From Gelidibacter japonicus (lineage in GTDB: Bacteria; Bacteroidota; Bacteroidia; Flavobacteriales; Flavobacteriaceae): a DNA stretch of 64,000 bases. Shown here in pieces: positions 43,835 through 53,301 of this stretch. Numbering within the stretch: position 1 is the stretch's first letter; each line of letters opens with the position of its first letter. A model generated the notes under the pieces. That model was not told the origin of the DNA, ran no database searches, and worked only from the letters and a program-made list of their open reading frames with translations. The position numbers and the translations under genes were made by a program. The stretch lies in NCBI RefSeq assembly GCF_010725055.1, contig NZ_BJKB01000008.1, forward strand, positions 1-64,000. Reading direction: 5' to 3'.

Positions 43835-45526
43835 TTAGCGTACTAATTTTTTGTACTTAAGTCGTTTTGGTGTCAGATCGCCACCAAGACGTTTCTTCTT
43901 ATTTTCTTCATACTCACTAAAGCTACCTTCAAAGAAATACACTTGGGAATTACCTTCAAACGCTAGTATATGCGTACAAATCCTATCCAAAAACCATCTA
44001 TCGTGACTGATCACCACGGCACAACCCGCAAAATTCTCAAGACCTTCCTCTAATGCTCTTAGTGTATTGACATCTAAATCGTTGGTTGGCTCATCCAAAA
44101 GTAAGACGTTACCTTCTTCCTTAAGTGTCATGGCCAAATGTAATCGGTTACGCTCACCCCCTGAAAGGAGTTTAACTTTTTTATTCTGTTCACTTCCGGA
44201 GAAGTTAAAGCGACTTAGGTAAGCTCTGGAGTTGACTTGTTTTCCACCCATCATGATCAGTTCCTGCTCGTCACTAAAGTTTTGCCAAATCGTTTTTTCG
44301 GGATCAATATTGGAATGTTTTTGATCTACATAAGCCAATTTCGCAGTCTCTCCCACCTTAAACTCACCTTTGTCTGGAGTTTCCTCACCCATGATCATTT
44401 TGAAAATAGTGGTTTTACCCGCACCATTCGGACCAATGACCCCAACAATACCTGCTTGAGGTAAATTGAAATTTAGATCTTCATAAAGTAATTTGTCGTC
44501 GTAACCTTTGCTCACGCCAATCGCTTCAATTACATTCGTTCCTAAGCGAGGTCCGTTAGGAATGTATATCTCCAATTTTTCGTCAAGTTGCTTTTGATCC
44601 TGACTCATCAATTTATCGTAATTGTTCAAACGTGCTTTTTGTTTGGTTTGACGTCCCTTAGCACCTTGACGCACCCATTCCAACTCACGTTCCAAAGTTT
44701 TTTGACGCTTGGAAGCCGTTTTGCTCTCTTGTGCCATTCGTAATGACTTCTGCTCCAACCATGATGAATAGTTTCCTTTCCATGGAATACCTTCACCTCT
44801 ATCAAGTTCTAAAATCCACCCGGCCACATTATCCAAGAAATATCTATCGTGGGTTACCGCGATAATCGTTCCTTTGTATTGAGACAAATGGTGCTCCAAC
44901 CAATGTACGGATTCCGCATCCAAGTGGTTGGTAGGCTCATCTAACAACAACACATCAGGTTCTTGTAAAAGGAGTCGGCATAAAGCCACACGACGTCGCT
45001 CACCACCGGAAAGTACCCCAATTTTTTTATCACCATCCGGAGTTCTTAGCGCGTCCATGGCGATTTCCAATTTTGTATCCAACTCCCAAGCATTGGAGGC
45101 GTCAATTTTATCTTGCAGTTCTGCTTGACGGTTCATCAACTTTTCCATTTTGTCTGGATCAGAATACACTTCTTCCAACCCAAACATATCGTTGATTTTA
45201 TTGTATTCATCAAGGATGGCTACTGTTTCCGCTGCTCCTTCACGAACCACTTCAATGACTGTCTTACTGTCATCCAATTGTGGTTCTTGCTCTAAAAAGC
45301 CTACCGAGTAGTCCTGAAGAAAAGTCACATCGCCCTGATAGTTTTTATCCTGTCCGGCAATAATTTTTAAAAGAGTGGATTTCCCGGAACCATTAAGTCC
45401 CAGAATACCAATTTTAGCCCCATAAAAGAAGCTCAAATGAATGTTTTTCAATACTGGTGTATCCGCACCTTTAAAAGTCTTGGTAAGACCACGCATTGAA
45501 AAAATTACTTTTTTATCGTCGCTCAT
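43835..45526 (-). CDS. ettA: energy-dependent translational throttle protein EttA (ABC-F)
   Basis: A 563-residue cytosolic ABC-F ATPase with two nucleotide-binding domains: Walker A GLNGSGKST (about 43-51) and GPNGAGKTT (about 345-353). Signatures LSGGERRRVALC and LSGGERNRLHLA and Walker B LLLDEPTNHLD/LLLDEPTNDLD follow. The inter-domain linker GAKGRQTKQKARLNNYD and an arm of moderate length fit EttA, which gates the ribosome's first peptide bond according to energy state. A 60-aa membrane protein gene lies upstream on the same strand. Confidence 0.95.
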   Translation of the reverse strand: MSDDKKVIFSMRGLTKTFKGADTPVLKNIHLSFFYGAKIGILGLNGSGKSTLLKIIAGQDKNYQGDVTFLQDYSVGFLEQEPQLDDSKTVIEVVREGAAETVAILDEYNKINDMFGLEEVYSDPDKMEKLMNRQAELQDKIDASNAWELDTKLEIAMDALRTPDGDKKIGVLSGGERRRVALCRLLLQEPDVLLLDEPTNHLDAESVHWLEHHLSQYKGTIIAVTHDRYFLDNVAGWILELDRGEGIPWKGNYSSWLEQKSLRMAQESKTASKRQKTLERELEWVRQGAKGRQTKQKARLNNYDKLMSQDQKQLDEKLEIYIPNGPRLGTNVIEAIGVSKGYDDKLLYEDLNFNLPQAGIVGVIGPNGAGKTTIFKMIMGEETPDKGEFKVGETAKLAYVDQKHSNIDPEKTIWQNFSDEQELIMMGGKQVNSRAYLSRFNFSGSEQNKKVKLLSGGERNRLHLAMTLKEEGNVLLLDEPTNDLDVNTLRALEEGLENFAGCAVVISHDRWFLDRICTHILAFEGNSQVYFFEGSFSEYEENKKKRLGGDLTPKRLKYKKLVR

Positions 45527-45530
45527 TGTT

Positions 45531-45572
45531 ATTTATAGTTTGTTGTTTTTAATTTGTAATTTGTAGTTTCCT
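45531..45572. repeat. 7-bp periodic stretch RTTTnnn x6
   Basis: ATTTATA, GTTTGTT, GTTTTTA, ATTTGTA, ATTTGTA, GTTTCCT. It lies between ettA and the third four-helix-bundle relic. No clear inverted partner is visible on the far side of the relic. Confidence 0.7.
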
Positions 45573-45617
45573 GGCTTGGCTAATTCGGGACCAAGCTGGT
45601 GGTTTAAAAAATCAATC

Positions 45618-45998
45618 TCATTTGAAATTTTGGCCATTACATTCGGAATTTCTCAAATAATGCATCCAAACACCTGTTTTATTTATTCGATTACGCACAT
45701 TTCTGAAAAGTTGATTAAATTGTTTTTAAATTATACAGTCATTATCCAGTGTACGATATACCCTTTATTTAAGTTCGCTTGAGGATCTCTTAGAATATCT
45801 TAAAAAGTTATGAAATTCATTCGAGCCATCTCTACAGAATCCTTCAGCAATATTATCCATAATTGAGTCTGAACTACCACCGAATTGATCTCTTAATCTT
45901 AAGTTTTTAGAAATTGGGGATGTTTGGAAAAGCTGTTCAACATAGTTGCGAATTTCTCCAACATGCTGCCATACTTCTTAATCTTCAAATCTATCTAT
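45618..45998 (-). pseudogene. third four-helix-bundle protein relic, three in-frame stops
   Basis: A continuous 127-codon frame (45998 to 45618) reads (I)DRFED-stop-EVWQHVGEIRNYVEQLF, SDSIMDNIAEGFCRDGSNEF, HNFLRYSKRSSSELK-stop-RVYRTLDNDCII-stop and NRINKTGVWMHYLRNSECNG. Stops are TAA at 45978-45980, 45765-45767 and 45726-45728; the start codon has decayed to ATA. The family's 'RFEDLEVWQ', 'DNIAEG' and 'SSGELKSQLYRALD' blocks are all recognisable, and no indels occurred. It lies between ettA and the 60-aa membrane protein gene on the same strand. Confidence 0.85.
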
Positions 45999-46026
45999 TC
46001 TTGCCTATCTATAAACCATGAACTTT

Positions 46027-46209
46027 TTACACCCGTCCTTTAAGCGCATTGAACACCCAGGCGATGGCGAAGAAGCCAATGCCTACTGCTGCAAAACCAT
46101 AACCTGCCACATCATCATATCTAAATGCGCCAAGAGCTATAAGTGCAACACCAACGATGATCATAATTGTTGTGGCCCAAGCCAAAACGGTATTTTTATT
46201 CATTGCCAT
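46027..46209 (-). CDS. small two-helix membrane protein (CAL67264-like)
   Basis: A 60-residue protein: MNKNTVLAWATTIMIIVGVALIALGAF forms the first helix, and VAGYGFAAVGIGFFAIAWVFNALKGRV the second. It resembles the flavobacterial CAL67264 small membrane family as I remember it, which is often found next to ettA, as here. Function unknown. The start could be the third codon (MNKNT). Confidence 0.78.
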   Translation of the reverse strand: MAMNKNTVLAWATTIMIIVGVALIALGAFRYDDVAGYGFAAVGIGFFAIAWVFNALKGRV

Positions 46210-46515
46210 ATATCTTCATTTTTAAGGGAACTGCAAATATCGATTATTTTAACATAAAAACAGCTGTAAAAGTGGGTTTTTAAAAGGATTCTTAAAAATT
46301 GGATAGGTATAAATGAGTTGGATATTGCAATCATTTTACAAACCTTCCAATTAATAAACTAAATAGACTTTTGCGTGGATCATCGATAATTTTATTCCAA
46401 ACAGATTTCCTATACACAAGTTATCAATTAACTTTTAATTATCATAATTTCTACGACTCCTTGAAACCTTAGCCTTAATTTTACCGCTTATTTTTTCTTA
46501 TAAAGAATTTTAGAA
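46210..46515. other. 306-bp divergent intergenic region, nothing recognisable
   Basis: It separates the minus-strand 60-aa gene from the plus-strand MFS gene. I see no credible coding frame, array or hairpin; a near-match to the -7 motif (TAATTTTA) precedes the MFS gene. Confidence 0.4.
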
Positions 46516-47676
46516 ATGAATAAAGCCTTATTATCATTGGCCATTGGTGGGTTTGGAATTGGATTGACTGAATTTGTAATCATGGGTATTCTCCCAGATG
46601 TGGCTTTTGCATTTGATATCAGTATTCCCGAGGCAGGGCATTTTATATCGGCCTATGCATTGGGTGTTGTTGTTGGCGCACCAATATTGACCGGCTTAGG
46701 CAGTAAATGGCCTGCAAATAAGGTGTTGTTGGCACTCATGTTATGGTTTACCGTTTTTAATACCTTATCGGCATTTGCTACAAGCTACAATTCGTTTATG
46801 ATTGTCCGTTTTCTATCAGGATTGCCTCATGGCGCATTTTTTGGAATCGGTGCCGTCGTTGCCGGGAAATTATCAAAAGAAGGCAAAGAGGCACAGGGTA
46901 TTGCCATTATGTTTAGTGGACTGACCGTTGCCAATCTTTTAGGAGTGCCTTTAGGAACTTATTTAGGTAAAAGTTTTGATTGGAGTCTTTCATTTTTAAT
47001 GGTTGGCGTAGTAGGAATAATTGCTGTTTTAAGTGTTAAATTTTGGATGCCGGCTCTCGAAGAATCTTCTGAAAGCAATTTTTTAAAGGAGTTTCGGATT
47101 TTCAAACGCGTTGAATTGTGGCTCATCATTTTATTGACTACTATTGGTACGGGCGGGTTTTTTGCGTGGTACAGTTATATTTCTCCTTCGATTACTGAAG
47201 TTGCTGGGCATTCAGAAAATGTCGTTGCGTATGCTATGGTCCTGGCTGGCTTGGGCATGGTGATTGGGAATTTTGTTGGTGCCAAACTGACTGAAAAATT
47301 CGCACCCTTAAATACAGTAACAATTGTTCTTACTATGATGGTCATCTGCCTTTCGCTCAATGCGTATTTGGCATCAGATAAAACAATGATTTTAATAATG
47401 ACCTTTATTATCGGCTTAGTATCCTTTGCCATATCGACGCCTATCCAATTGCTCATCATCCGGTCCTCAGAAGGATCTGAAACTTTAGGGTCTTCCCTTA
47501 ATCAAAGTGCATTTAATACAGGTAACGCTTCTGGTGCCTACTTTGCAGGATTACCAATTGCCATGGGTTATGGTTATACCTCTGCAGATTGGGTAGGTGC
47601 AGCCATGGCCGCAACAGGAATCCTTATTGCCATCGCCATATATATCTTAAGAAATCGTCAGGCAAAAAACACGTAG
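46516..47676 (+). CDS. MFS transporter (DHA1 family, AraJ/YdhP-like)
   Basis: A 386-residue inner-membrane transporter with 12 predicted helices. LTEFVIMGILPDVAFAFDIS near the N-terminus and RFLSGLPHGAFFGIGAVVAGKL are typical of the AraJ/YdhP group of DHA1 exporters. Proton-coupled export of sugars or drugs is the usual role; the substrate is unknown. Solitary. Confidence 0.9.
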   Translation: MNKALLSLAIGGFGIGLTEFVIMGILPDVAFAFDISIPEAGHFISAYALGVVVGAPILTGLGSKWPANKVLLALMLWFTVFNTLSAFATSYNSFMIVRFLSGLPHGAFFGIGAVVAGKLSKEGKEAQGIAIMFSGLTVANLLGVPLGTYLGKSFDWSLSFLMVGVVGIIAVLSVKFWMPALEESSESNFLKEFRIFKRVELWLIILLTTIGTGGFFAWYSYISPSITEVAGHSENVVAYAMVLAGLGMVIGNFVGAKLTEKFAPLNTVTIVLTMMVICLSLNAYLASDKTMILIMTFIIGLVSFAISTPIQLLIIRSSEGSETLGSSLNQSAFNTGNASGAYFAGLPIAMGYGYTSADWVGAAMAATGILIAIAIYILRNRQAKNT

Positions 47677-47840
47677 TTTCAATATTGTTTTTTAATAATT
47701 GAAAACCCAGATCACCCCTATTGCCAATGATTCAAAGTGTCATGGCTATTCAAATCATAAGACTTTTCAACATGCATGACGATAAAACAAAGCTTATAAC
47801 TATGAGCCCCAACCACAAGCCGTTTTCATCGATTTCATCA

Positions 47841-48125
47841 TTATTTTATGAGGTCTTGATATTCCGCTTGTCTTTTTTCGAAAATTGCTTTTGCATAGGA
47901 ACAAGAGGCAATAACTTTCAAGTTATTATTCCTCATAAACCTCACCGCCTCCTCAATCAACTGATAGCCTATCCCTTTTCCTCGTAATGATTTTGCCACT
48001 TCGGTATGATCAATATCTATAGTGGTTTCATCCTTATAATAATAAGTCATTTCTGCTTTTCTTTGTCCATCCATTTCGATATAGAACGAACCACTTTTTC
48101 CATTATCTGAGTGCTGAATGTCCAA
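47841..48125 (-). CDS. small GNAT-like N-acetyltransferase (YjdJ type)
   Basis: A 94-residue minimal GNAT-like fold: KSGSFYIEMDGQRKAEMTYYY, then DIDHTEVAKSLRGKGIGYQLIEEAV (acetyl-CoA loop RGKGIG, about 53-58), then KVIASCSYAKAIFEKR. This matches the short YjdJ-type acetyltransferases (Gcn5-related, single small domain). It follows the FMN-reductase gene by 2 bp and is cotranscribed with it. Confidence 0.87.
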   Translation of the reverse strand: MDIQHSDNGKSGSFYIEMDGQRKAEMTYYYKDETTIDIDHTEVAKSLRGKGIGYQLIEEAVRFMRNNNLKVIASCSYAKAIFEKRQAEYQDLIK

Positions 48126-48127
48126 AA

Positions 48128-48658
48128 TTATAGCTGTTTTTCAAATAGTTCTACCTTGCGTTTCAGTTCATTATCTAAATCCGGATTTGTTATTTCACCG
48201 TTGGAGAAATTTGATTCAAATGATGGCAATGAAAAGTCAGCTACTATTTGCGCATCATGATGTGGAAAACGCTCTTTAGCCATGGTCAAAACAGAAATCC
48301 CTCCCCTTCGTCCTGGAGAAGTTGCCATAAGAAGCATCGGTTTACCATAAAACAATTTAGCTTCAGCTCTGGACATCCAGTCAAATAAATTTTTAAACAC
48401 AGCTGAATAGGCGGCATTATTTTCGGCCAATGACAACACTATGCCATCGGATTGTTTGATATAATTTAAAAAAGACATAGCGTTTTCAGGAACACCATGG
48501 CTTTTTTCGTAATGTTTACTGAAAATCGGCAATTCAAAGTCATTCAAATCTAAAACGGTTACGTCAGCATCTTCAATTAATCCCGATGCATATACGGCGA
48601 GTTGTTTGTTAATTGAGTCTTTACTATTACTGCCTGCAAAAGCTAATATTTTAGTCAT
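48128..48658 (-). CDS. NADPH-dependent FMN reductase-type oxidoreductase
   Basis: A 176-residue flavodoxin-fold enzyme. The N-terminus KILAFAGSNSKDSINKQLA binds the FMN phosphate, and LSLAENNAAYSAVFKNLFDWMSR and MLLMATSPGRRGG are conserved in the NADPH-dependent FMN reductase family. It reduces flavin or quinone-type acceptors. It overlaps the DoxX gene by 8 bp and lies 2 bp before the GNAT gene: a three-gene unit. Confidence 0.9.
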   Translation of the reverse strand: MTKILAFAGSNSKDSINKQLAVYASGLIEDADVTVLDLNDFELPIFSKHYEKSHGVPENAMSFLNYIKQSDGIVLSLAENNAAYSAVFKNLFDWMSRAEAKLFYGKPMLLMATSPGRRGGISVLTMAKERFPHHDAQIVADFSLPSFESNFSNGEITNPDLDNELKRKVELFEKQL

Positions 48659-49016
48659 CCAATTTTGTGATTTTTTTATTAAAAATATAAGAAATTATCA
48701 ATAGAACCATTGCGACCAAAGCTGAAATGTGTTCTCCATCGCCAATCATATAATGCGCAAAAAACGCCAAAATAAATGCAAAAAAGAAAGCTGCATAAGC
48801 CCATTCCTTTAGGACTTTAAAATTGGGGTTCCACAGTGCAATCAATCCCAAAAGTTTTAGGACGGCATAAGGATAAATAAGGTAAGTTGGGTAACCAAAA
48901 TTGATAAACATTTCTGATACTTCCTCGTAATTAAAGAAATACATGCCCGCAGAGAAAAGCAGCAATAATGTCAATAATCCTGTGGATACATAATAAACAA
49001 TTTTATTTGTCTTCAT
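48651..49016 (-). CDS. DoxX-like membrane protein
   Basis: A 121-residue protein with four membrane helices. YFFNYEEVSEMFINFGYPTYLIYPYAVLKLLGLIALW matches the DoxX-like family. First gene of the DoxX/FMN-reductase/GNAT unit, overlapping the next gene by 8 bp. Role in redox or membrane stress is guessed from the partner only. Confidence 0.83.
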   Translation of the reverse strand: MKTNKIVYYVSTGLLTLLLLFSAGMYFFNYEEVSEMFINFGYPTYLIYPYAVLKLLGLIALWNPNFKVLKEWAYAAFFFAFILAFFAHYMIGDGEHISALVAMVLLIISYIFNKKITKLDD

Positions 49017-49041
49017 AAGAGTTCTAATTTACTTTCCAAGG

Positions 49042-49049
49042 CAAATATA
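49042..49049 (-). promoter_or_regulatory. -7 promoter element for the DoxX unit
   Basis: CAAATATA reads TATATTTG on the minus strand, 26 bp before the start at 49016. Confidence 0.55.
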
Positions 49050-49183
49050 GGTTAAAAAATTTTGCGCTCCTAGGATGGTATTTATATGATATACTTATAA
49101 AAAAATAATTCGTCGTTATCCTTATGCGCTTCTTTTGTATAACTTTTAAAGTTTGTATTTTTACAACAAACTAAAAAACTGCA

Positions 49184-50812
49184 ATGGACCTTAACTTCAA
49201 CAAAAACGAAGATCACAACAAACTTCAACTCTCTTCTTTACGCCAACGTCTTGCCAAGGTAAAATTGGGTGGCGGACAAAAAAGCATCGACAAACAACAT
49301 GAAAAAGGTAAAATGACCGCCAGAGAGCGCATCAATTACCTATTGGACCCAAAAGCAAAATCCATTGAAATAGCAGCGTTTGCGGGCGAAGACATGTATG
49401 AAGAACACGGGGGATGCCCTTCGGGAGGTGTGGTCGTAAAAATAGGTTATGTTAAAGGACAGCAATGTATTGTAGTTGCCAACGATGCCACAGTCAAGGC
49501 TGGGGCTTGGTTCCCAATCACAGCAAAAAAGAATTTAAGAGCACAAGAAATCGCTATTGAAAACCGATTACCAATTATTTATTTAGTGGATTCTGCAGGT
49601 GTTTATTTACCGATGCAGGACGAAATTTTTCCAGATAAGGAACACTTTGGCCGCATCTTTAGAAATAACGCCATTATGAGCAGTATGGGCATCACCCAAA
49701 TTGCAGCGGTGATGGGAAGTTGTGTGGCCGGTGGTGCGTATTTGCCTATCATGAGCGATGAAGCCTTAATTGTGGATAAAACAGGTAGTATTTTTCTTGC
49801 TGGAAGTTATTTGGTGAAAGCGGCCATTGGCGAAACTATAGACAACGAAACTTTAGGGGGTGCCACGACCCATTGCGAGATTTCTGGTGTCACCGATTAT
49901 AAGGCAAAAGATGACAAAGATGCTCTGGACACCATAAAAAATATTATTGACAAGATTGGCGATTACGACAAGGCTGGATATAATCGTGCAAAACCTATAA
50001 AACCAAAAGAAAATCCGGAAGATATCTACGGCATTATTCCAAGAAGTCGTACAGATCAGTACGACATGTACGAAGTCATCAAACGTTTGGTGGATGATTC
50101 AGAATATGACGAATACAAGGCAGGTTATGGAAAAACCATCATCACAGCCTATGCCCGCATCGATGGCTGGGCGGTAGGTATTGTGGCCAATCAACGTCAA
50201 TTGGTAAAAACAACCAAGGGCGAAATGCAATTTGGTGGTGTAATCTATAACGATTCTGCCGATAAAGCCACCCGTTTTATTGCCAATTGCAACCAGAAGA
50301 AAATTCCTTTGGTGTTTATACAGGATGTTACGGGATTTATGGTGGGCAGTAAAAGTGAGCATAGCGGGATTATTAAAGATGGTGCGAAAATGGTGAATGC
50401 GGTGAGCAATTCAGTAGTCCCAAAATTCACCATTGTCATTGGGAACAGTTACGGTGCTGGAAATTATGCGATGTGTGGAAAAGCCTATGACCCGCGATTG
50501 ATTGTGGCTTGGCCAAGTGCAGAATTGGCCGTAATGAGTGGCAATAGTGCCGCCAAAGTACTGCTCCAAATTGAAACGGCATCTCTTAAAAAGAAAGGTA
50601 AAACCATTACAAAAGAACAGGAAGACGAGCTTTTCAAAAAGATAAAAGACCGCTATGATGCGCAAGTATCACCTTACTATGCTGCTGCAAGAATCTGGAC
50701 TGACGCCATTATTGATCCGTTGGATACAAGGACTTGGATCAGTATGGGCATTGAAGCAGCTAACCATTCACCTATAGAAAAGAAATTTAATATGGGCGTT
50801 TTACAAGTGTGA
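49184..50812 (+). CDS. acyl-CoA carboxylase, carboxyltransferase (beta) subunit
   Basis: A 542-residue crotonase-fold carboxyltransferase. KMTARERINYLLDP, FAGEDMYEEHGGCPSGGVVV, the oxyanion loop MGSCVAGGAYLPIMSD (about 178-193) and GNSYGAGNYAMCGKAYDPR (about 424-442) are diagnostic. The sequence leans towards methylcrotonyl-CoA carboxylase (leucine breakdown) over propionyl-CoA carboxylase, but no biotin-carboxylase gene is beside it to decide. Its stop overlaps the MFS start (TGATG), indicating coupling. Confidence 0.9.
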   Translation: MDLNFNKNEDHNKLQLSSLRQRLAKVKLGGGQKSIDKQHEKGKMTARERINYLLDPKAKSIEIAAFAGEDMYEEHGGCPSGGVVVKIGYVKGQQCIVVANDATVKAGAWFPITAKKNLRAQEIAIENRLPIIYLVDSAGVYLPMQDEIFPDKEHFGRIFRNNAIMSSMGITQIAAVMGSCVAGGAYLPIMSDEALIVDKTGSIFLAGSYLVKAAIGETIDNETLGGATTHCEISGVTDYKAKDDKDALDTIKNIIDKIGDYDKAGYNRAKPIKPKENPEDIYGIIPRSRTDQYDMYEVIKRLVDDSEYDEYKAGYGKTIITAYARIDGWAVGIVANQRQLVKTTKGEMQFGGVIYNDSADKATRFIANCNQKKIPLVFIQDVTGFMVGSKSEHSGIIKDGAKMVNAVSNSVVPKFTIVIGNSYGAGNYAMCGKAYDPRLIVAWPSAELAVMSGNSAAKVLLQIETASLKKKGKTITKEQEDELFKKIKDRYDAQVSPYYAAARIWTDAIIDPLDTRTWISMGIEAANHSPIEKKFNMGVLQV

Positions 50813-52092
50813 TGGACACCACAAAAACCAAACGGCCCTTTTTTATCATTCTCTTATTAATTTTTGCTGGAGAGGCTATTTTTGTGCTTCCCTTTGTATT
50901 GGCGCGTATCTTTCGACCTACTTTTTTAGAGGTTTTTAACATCAATAATTTGGAATTGGGCAATTGCTTCTCTGTGTATGGGGTGGTTGCATTTATATCA
51001 TACTTTTTTGGTGGCTCATTAGCAGACAAATATGCACCCAGAACCCTAATGGCAGTCGCACTTTTTATGACAGCCATCGGTGGTTTCTATATGGCCACCT
51101 TTCCCTCCTATTTTGCGATGAAACTGCTGTTTGGGTATTACGGATTTACCACCATTTTTTTGTTTTGGGCACCCATGATCAAAGCCACCAGAGTTTGGGG
51201 CGGACAAGATAAGCAGGGTCTCGCCTTTGGGTTTTTAGATGGTGGAAGAGGACTTGTCGCCGCAAGTTTTGGATCTCTTGGCGTTCTGGTCTTTTCATAT
51301 ATAATATCAATGCAGGTTTCTGAGACATCGATATTGGGTCATCAAAAAGCTTTCAAATATGTGATATGGGCCTCTTCTACTGTAATCTTGTTTATCGGAA
51401 TTCTGGTGTACTACTTCCTTAAGCCCTTATCTTCTAACGTTGAAGCATTTCAAAGTCAAAAAAAAATATATACGCTTGAAAATTTCAAATCGGTTTTAAA
51501 ATACCCAACAGTATGGCTGATGATGCTCATCATTTTATGTGCTTATGTGGGGTATAAAACTACCGATATCTTTAGTCTTTACGCCAAAGATGTTTTAGGT
51601 TACGACGATATAGGATCCGCAAAGATTGGCACCTACCTCCTTTACATAAGACCTGTAACTGGAATCGCCATCGGGCTATTGGCCGATAGAACTCGGGCTT
51701 CCTTATGGATCATTATTGGTTTCTTAATCATGATGCTGAGCAGTTTGTTTTTTGCTTCAGGCGTTATTTCGGACAACACCATCGGTCTATTTGTTATTTC
51801 AGTTGTTTTTATGGCCATTGGTGTCTATGCCACAAGAGTGCTTTACTTTGCGATCATGGAAGAGGCCAAATTGCCTTTGGCTATTACCGGCACCGCAGTC
51901 GGATTTATCTCAGTGGTTGGCTATACACCAGATATTTTTGCAGGACCGATGATAGGGGTGCTCTTAGACAACTCTCCAGGAGAGTTGGGACATCAGCACG
52001 TCTTTGTAGTAATGGCTATTTTCGCTTTAATAGGCTTCTGTGCGACGTTGGCGTTCTCCATAATAACCAGAAAGAAACTTATAGAAAGATAG
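50812..52092 (+). CDS. MFS transporter
   Basis: A 12-helix major-facilitator protein of about 426 residues. FGGSLADKYAPRTLMAVA contains the MFS loop 2-3 motif (GxxADxxxxRxxL). Helical blocks and IGLLADRTRASLWII (loop 8-9) complete the fold. The substrate is unknown; coupling to the carboxylase gene (1-bp stop/start overlap) suggests an organic acid. An alternative GTG start at 50809 adds one residue. Confidence 0.87.
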   Translation: MDTTKTKRPFFIILLLIFAGEAIFVLPFVLARIFRPTFLEVFNINNLELGNCFSVYGVVAFISYFFGGSLADKYAPRTLMAVALFMTAIGGFYMATFPSYFAMKLLFGYYGFTTIFLFWAPMIKATRVWGGQDKQGLAFGFLDGGRGLVAASFGSLGVLVFSYIISMQVSETSILGHQKAFKYVIWASSTVILFIGILVYYFLKPLSSNVEAFQSQKKIYTLENFKSVLKYPTVWLMMLIILCAYVGYKTTDIFSLYAKDVLGYDDIGSAKIGTYLLYIRPVTGIAIGLLADRTRASLWIIIGFLIMMLSSLFFASGVISDNTIGLFVISVVFMAIGVYATRVLYFAIMEEAKLPLAITGTAVGFISVVGYTPDIFAGPMIGVLLDNSPGELGHQHVFVVMAIFALIGFCATLAFSIITRKKLIER

Positions 52093-52138
52093 GCCGGCTA
52101 CCCCTTTTTTTCTTAATCAAAAATTAATGATGAAAACC

Positions 52139-53209
52139 TCATTGAGCGTCCGTTTTCAGCAATTTAAGTGTTTCTTTACGTTGAATTTTACCCGTTGCGG
52201 TTTCCTTAAACTTAGGAAGGGCGTAAACTTCTTTAGGAATTTCTAATTTATCCAACCCTTTAAGAGAAGAAGCTTTCAGAGTGTTTTCATCACTTTCTAC
52301 AATAAGGATGAGTTTTTCACCTAAGTCTGGATCAGGTTCAGAAGCGATAAAAAAGCGCTCTTTAATTTGATCAGCAAGCTTGGCTTCAATTTGCTCTGGA
52401 AACAACTTAACTCCCCCTGAATTGATTATATTATCAATACGACCAATCAATTCAAACTCTGAAGCGGAATGTAATTTCACCACATCATTTGTAATTAAGC
52501 GCTCTGAAGTGACTTTTGGAGCGTCAATAATCAAACAGCCTCTGTCATCTTGCGAAATGGTGACTTTAGGGAACACCTTGAAATAATCCATTTTCTGTTT
52601 TCCATTCATTCGTCTTACCGCAACGTGGCTCACCGTTTCAGTCATTCCGTAAGTGGCATATATCTTAGTTTTCAGGCCTTGGATGGATGCTTCCAACGAT
52701 TTTGATATTGCAGCGCCTCCAATGATCAAGGTTTTGATATTGTGGATGTATTTTACTGTGTTTTTCAATTGTATGGGAATCATGGCACAAAAATCGTAGG
52801 TCTTGCCGTAATCAAAAACAGGCTGTGTTGTTGGGTCTACAAAGTCAAGTTCCAGTCCTAATACCATCGCTCGTACCAACATCATTTTCCCTGCAATATA
52901 ATGAGTTGGCAGACAAAGCAAAGCTGTTTGTCCTGGTTCCATTTTAAAATAGTCACCTGTGGCAATGGAAGAATTGACCATGGCTTGCTTGCTCACTTTC
53001 ATCAATTTTGGTTGTCCTGTAGAACCCGATGTCCGTACATTGATATAATCTTTGGCGTCCAACCAATCCATTAGAAAATCGCCCATTACTTTTTCATAAG
53101 GTGCACCTTCCTTGACTAAGCTATAAGCAACTTCTTTAAGTTCCTCAGCAGTATAGTTATTAGCATTTAATTTGAATTTTAAATGGATTTTATCAAATGT
53201 TGGCGTCAT
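52139..53209 (-). CDS. menE: o-succinylbenzoate-CoA ligase (AMP-binding)
   Basis: A 356-residue ANL-superfamily ligase of menaquinone synthesis. VRTSGSTGQPKLMKVSK (about 58-74) is the P-loop-like AMP-binding motif. ATYGMTETVSHVAV (about 185-198), LIGRIDNIINSGGVK (about 250-264) and a C-terminal PKFKETATGKIQRKE with the catalytic lysine complete it. The short length matches flavobacterial MenE. It lies with menC (54295-55329) and a CPBP protease gene on the same strand. Confidence 0.9.
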   Translation of the reverse strand: MTPTFDKIHLKFKLNANNYTAEELKEVAYSLVKEGAPYEKVMGDFLMDWLDAKDYINVRTSGSTGQPKLMKVSKQAMVNSSIATGDYFKMEPGQTALLCLPTHYIAGKMMLVRAMVLGLELDFVDPTTQPVFDYGKTYDFCAMIPIQLKNTVKYIHNIKTLIIGGAAISKSLEASIQGLKTKIYATYGMTETVSHVAVRRMNGKQKMDYFKVFPKVTISQDDRGCLIIDAPKVTSERLITNDVVKLHSASEFELIGRIDNIINSGGVKLFPEQIEAKLADQIKERFFIASEPDPDLGEKLILIVESDENTLKASSLKGLDKLEIPKEVYALPKFKETATGKIQRKETLKLLKTDAQ

Positions 53210-53301
53210 TTTATGGGCTTTTTAATTCTAAATTAGTTGTCTTAACGAAGGTATTCATTTCAAGCGGAATCAGATCGGCTATCTCGGAAAAATATAAAAA
53301 T

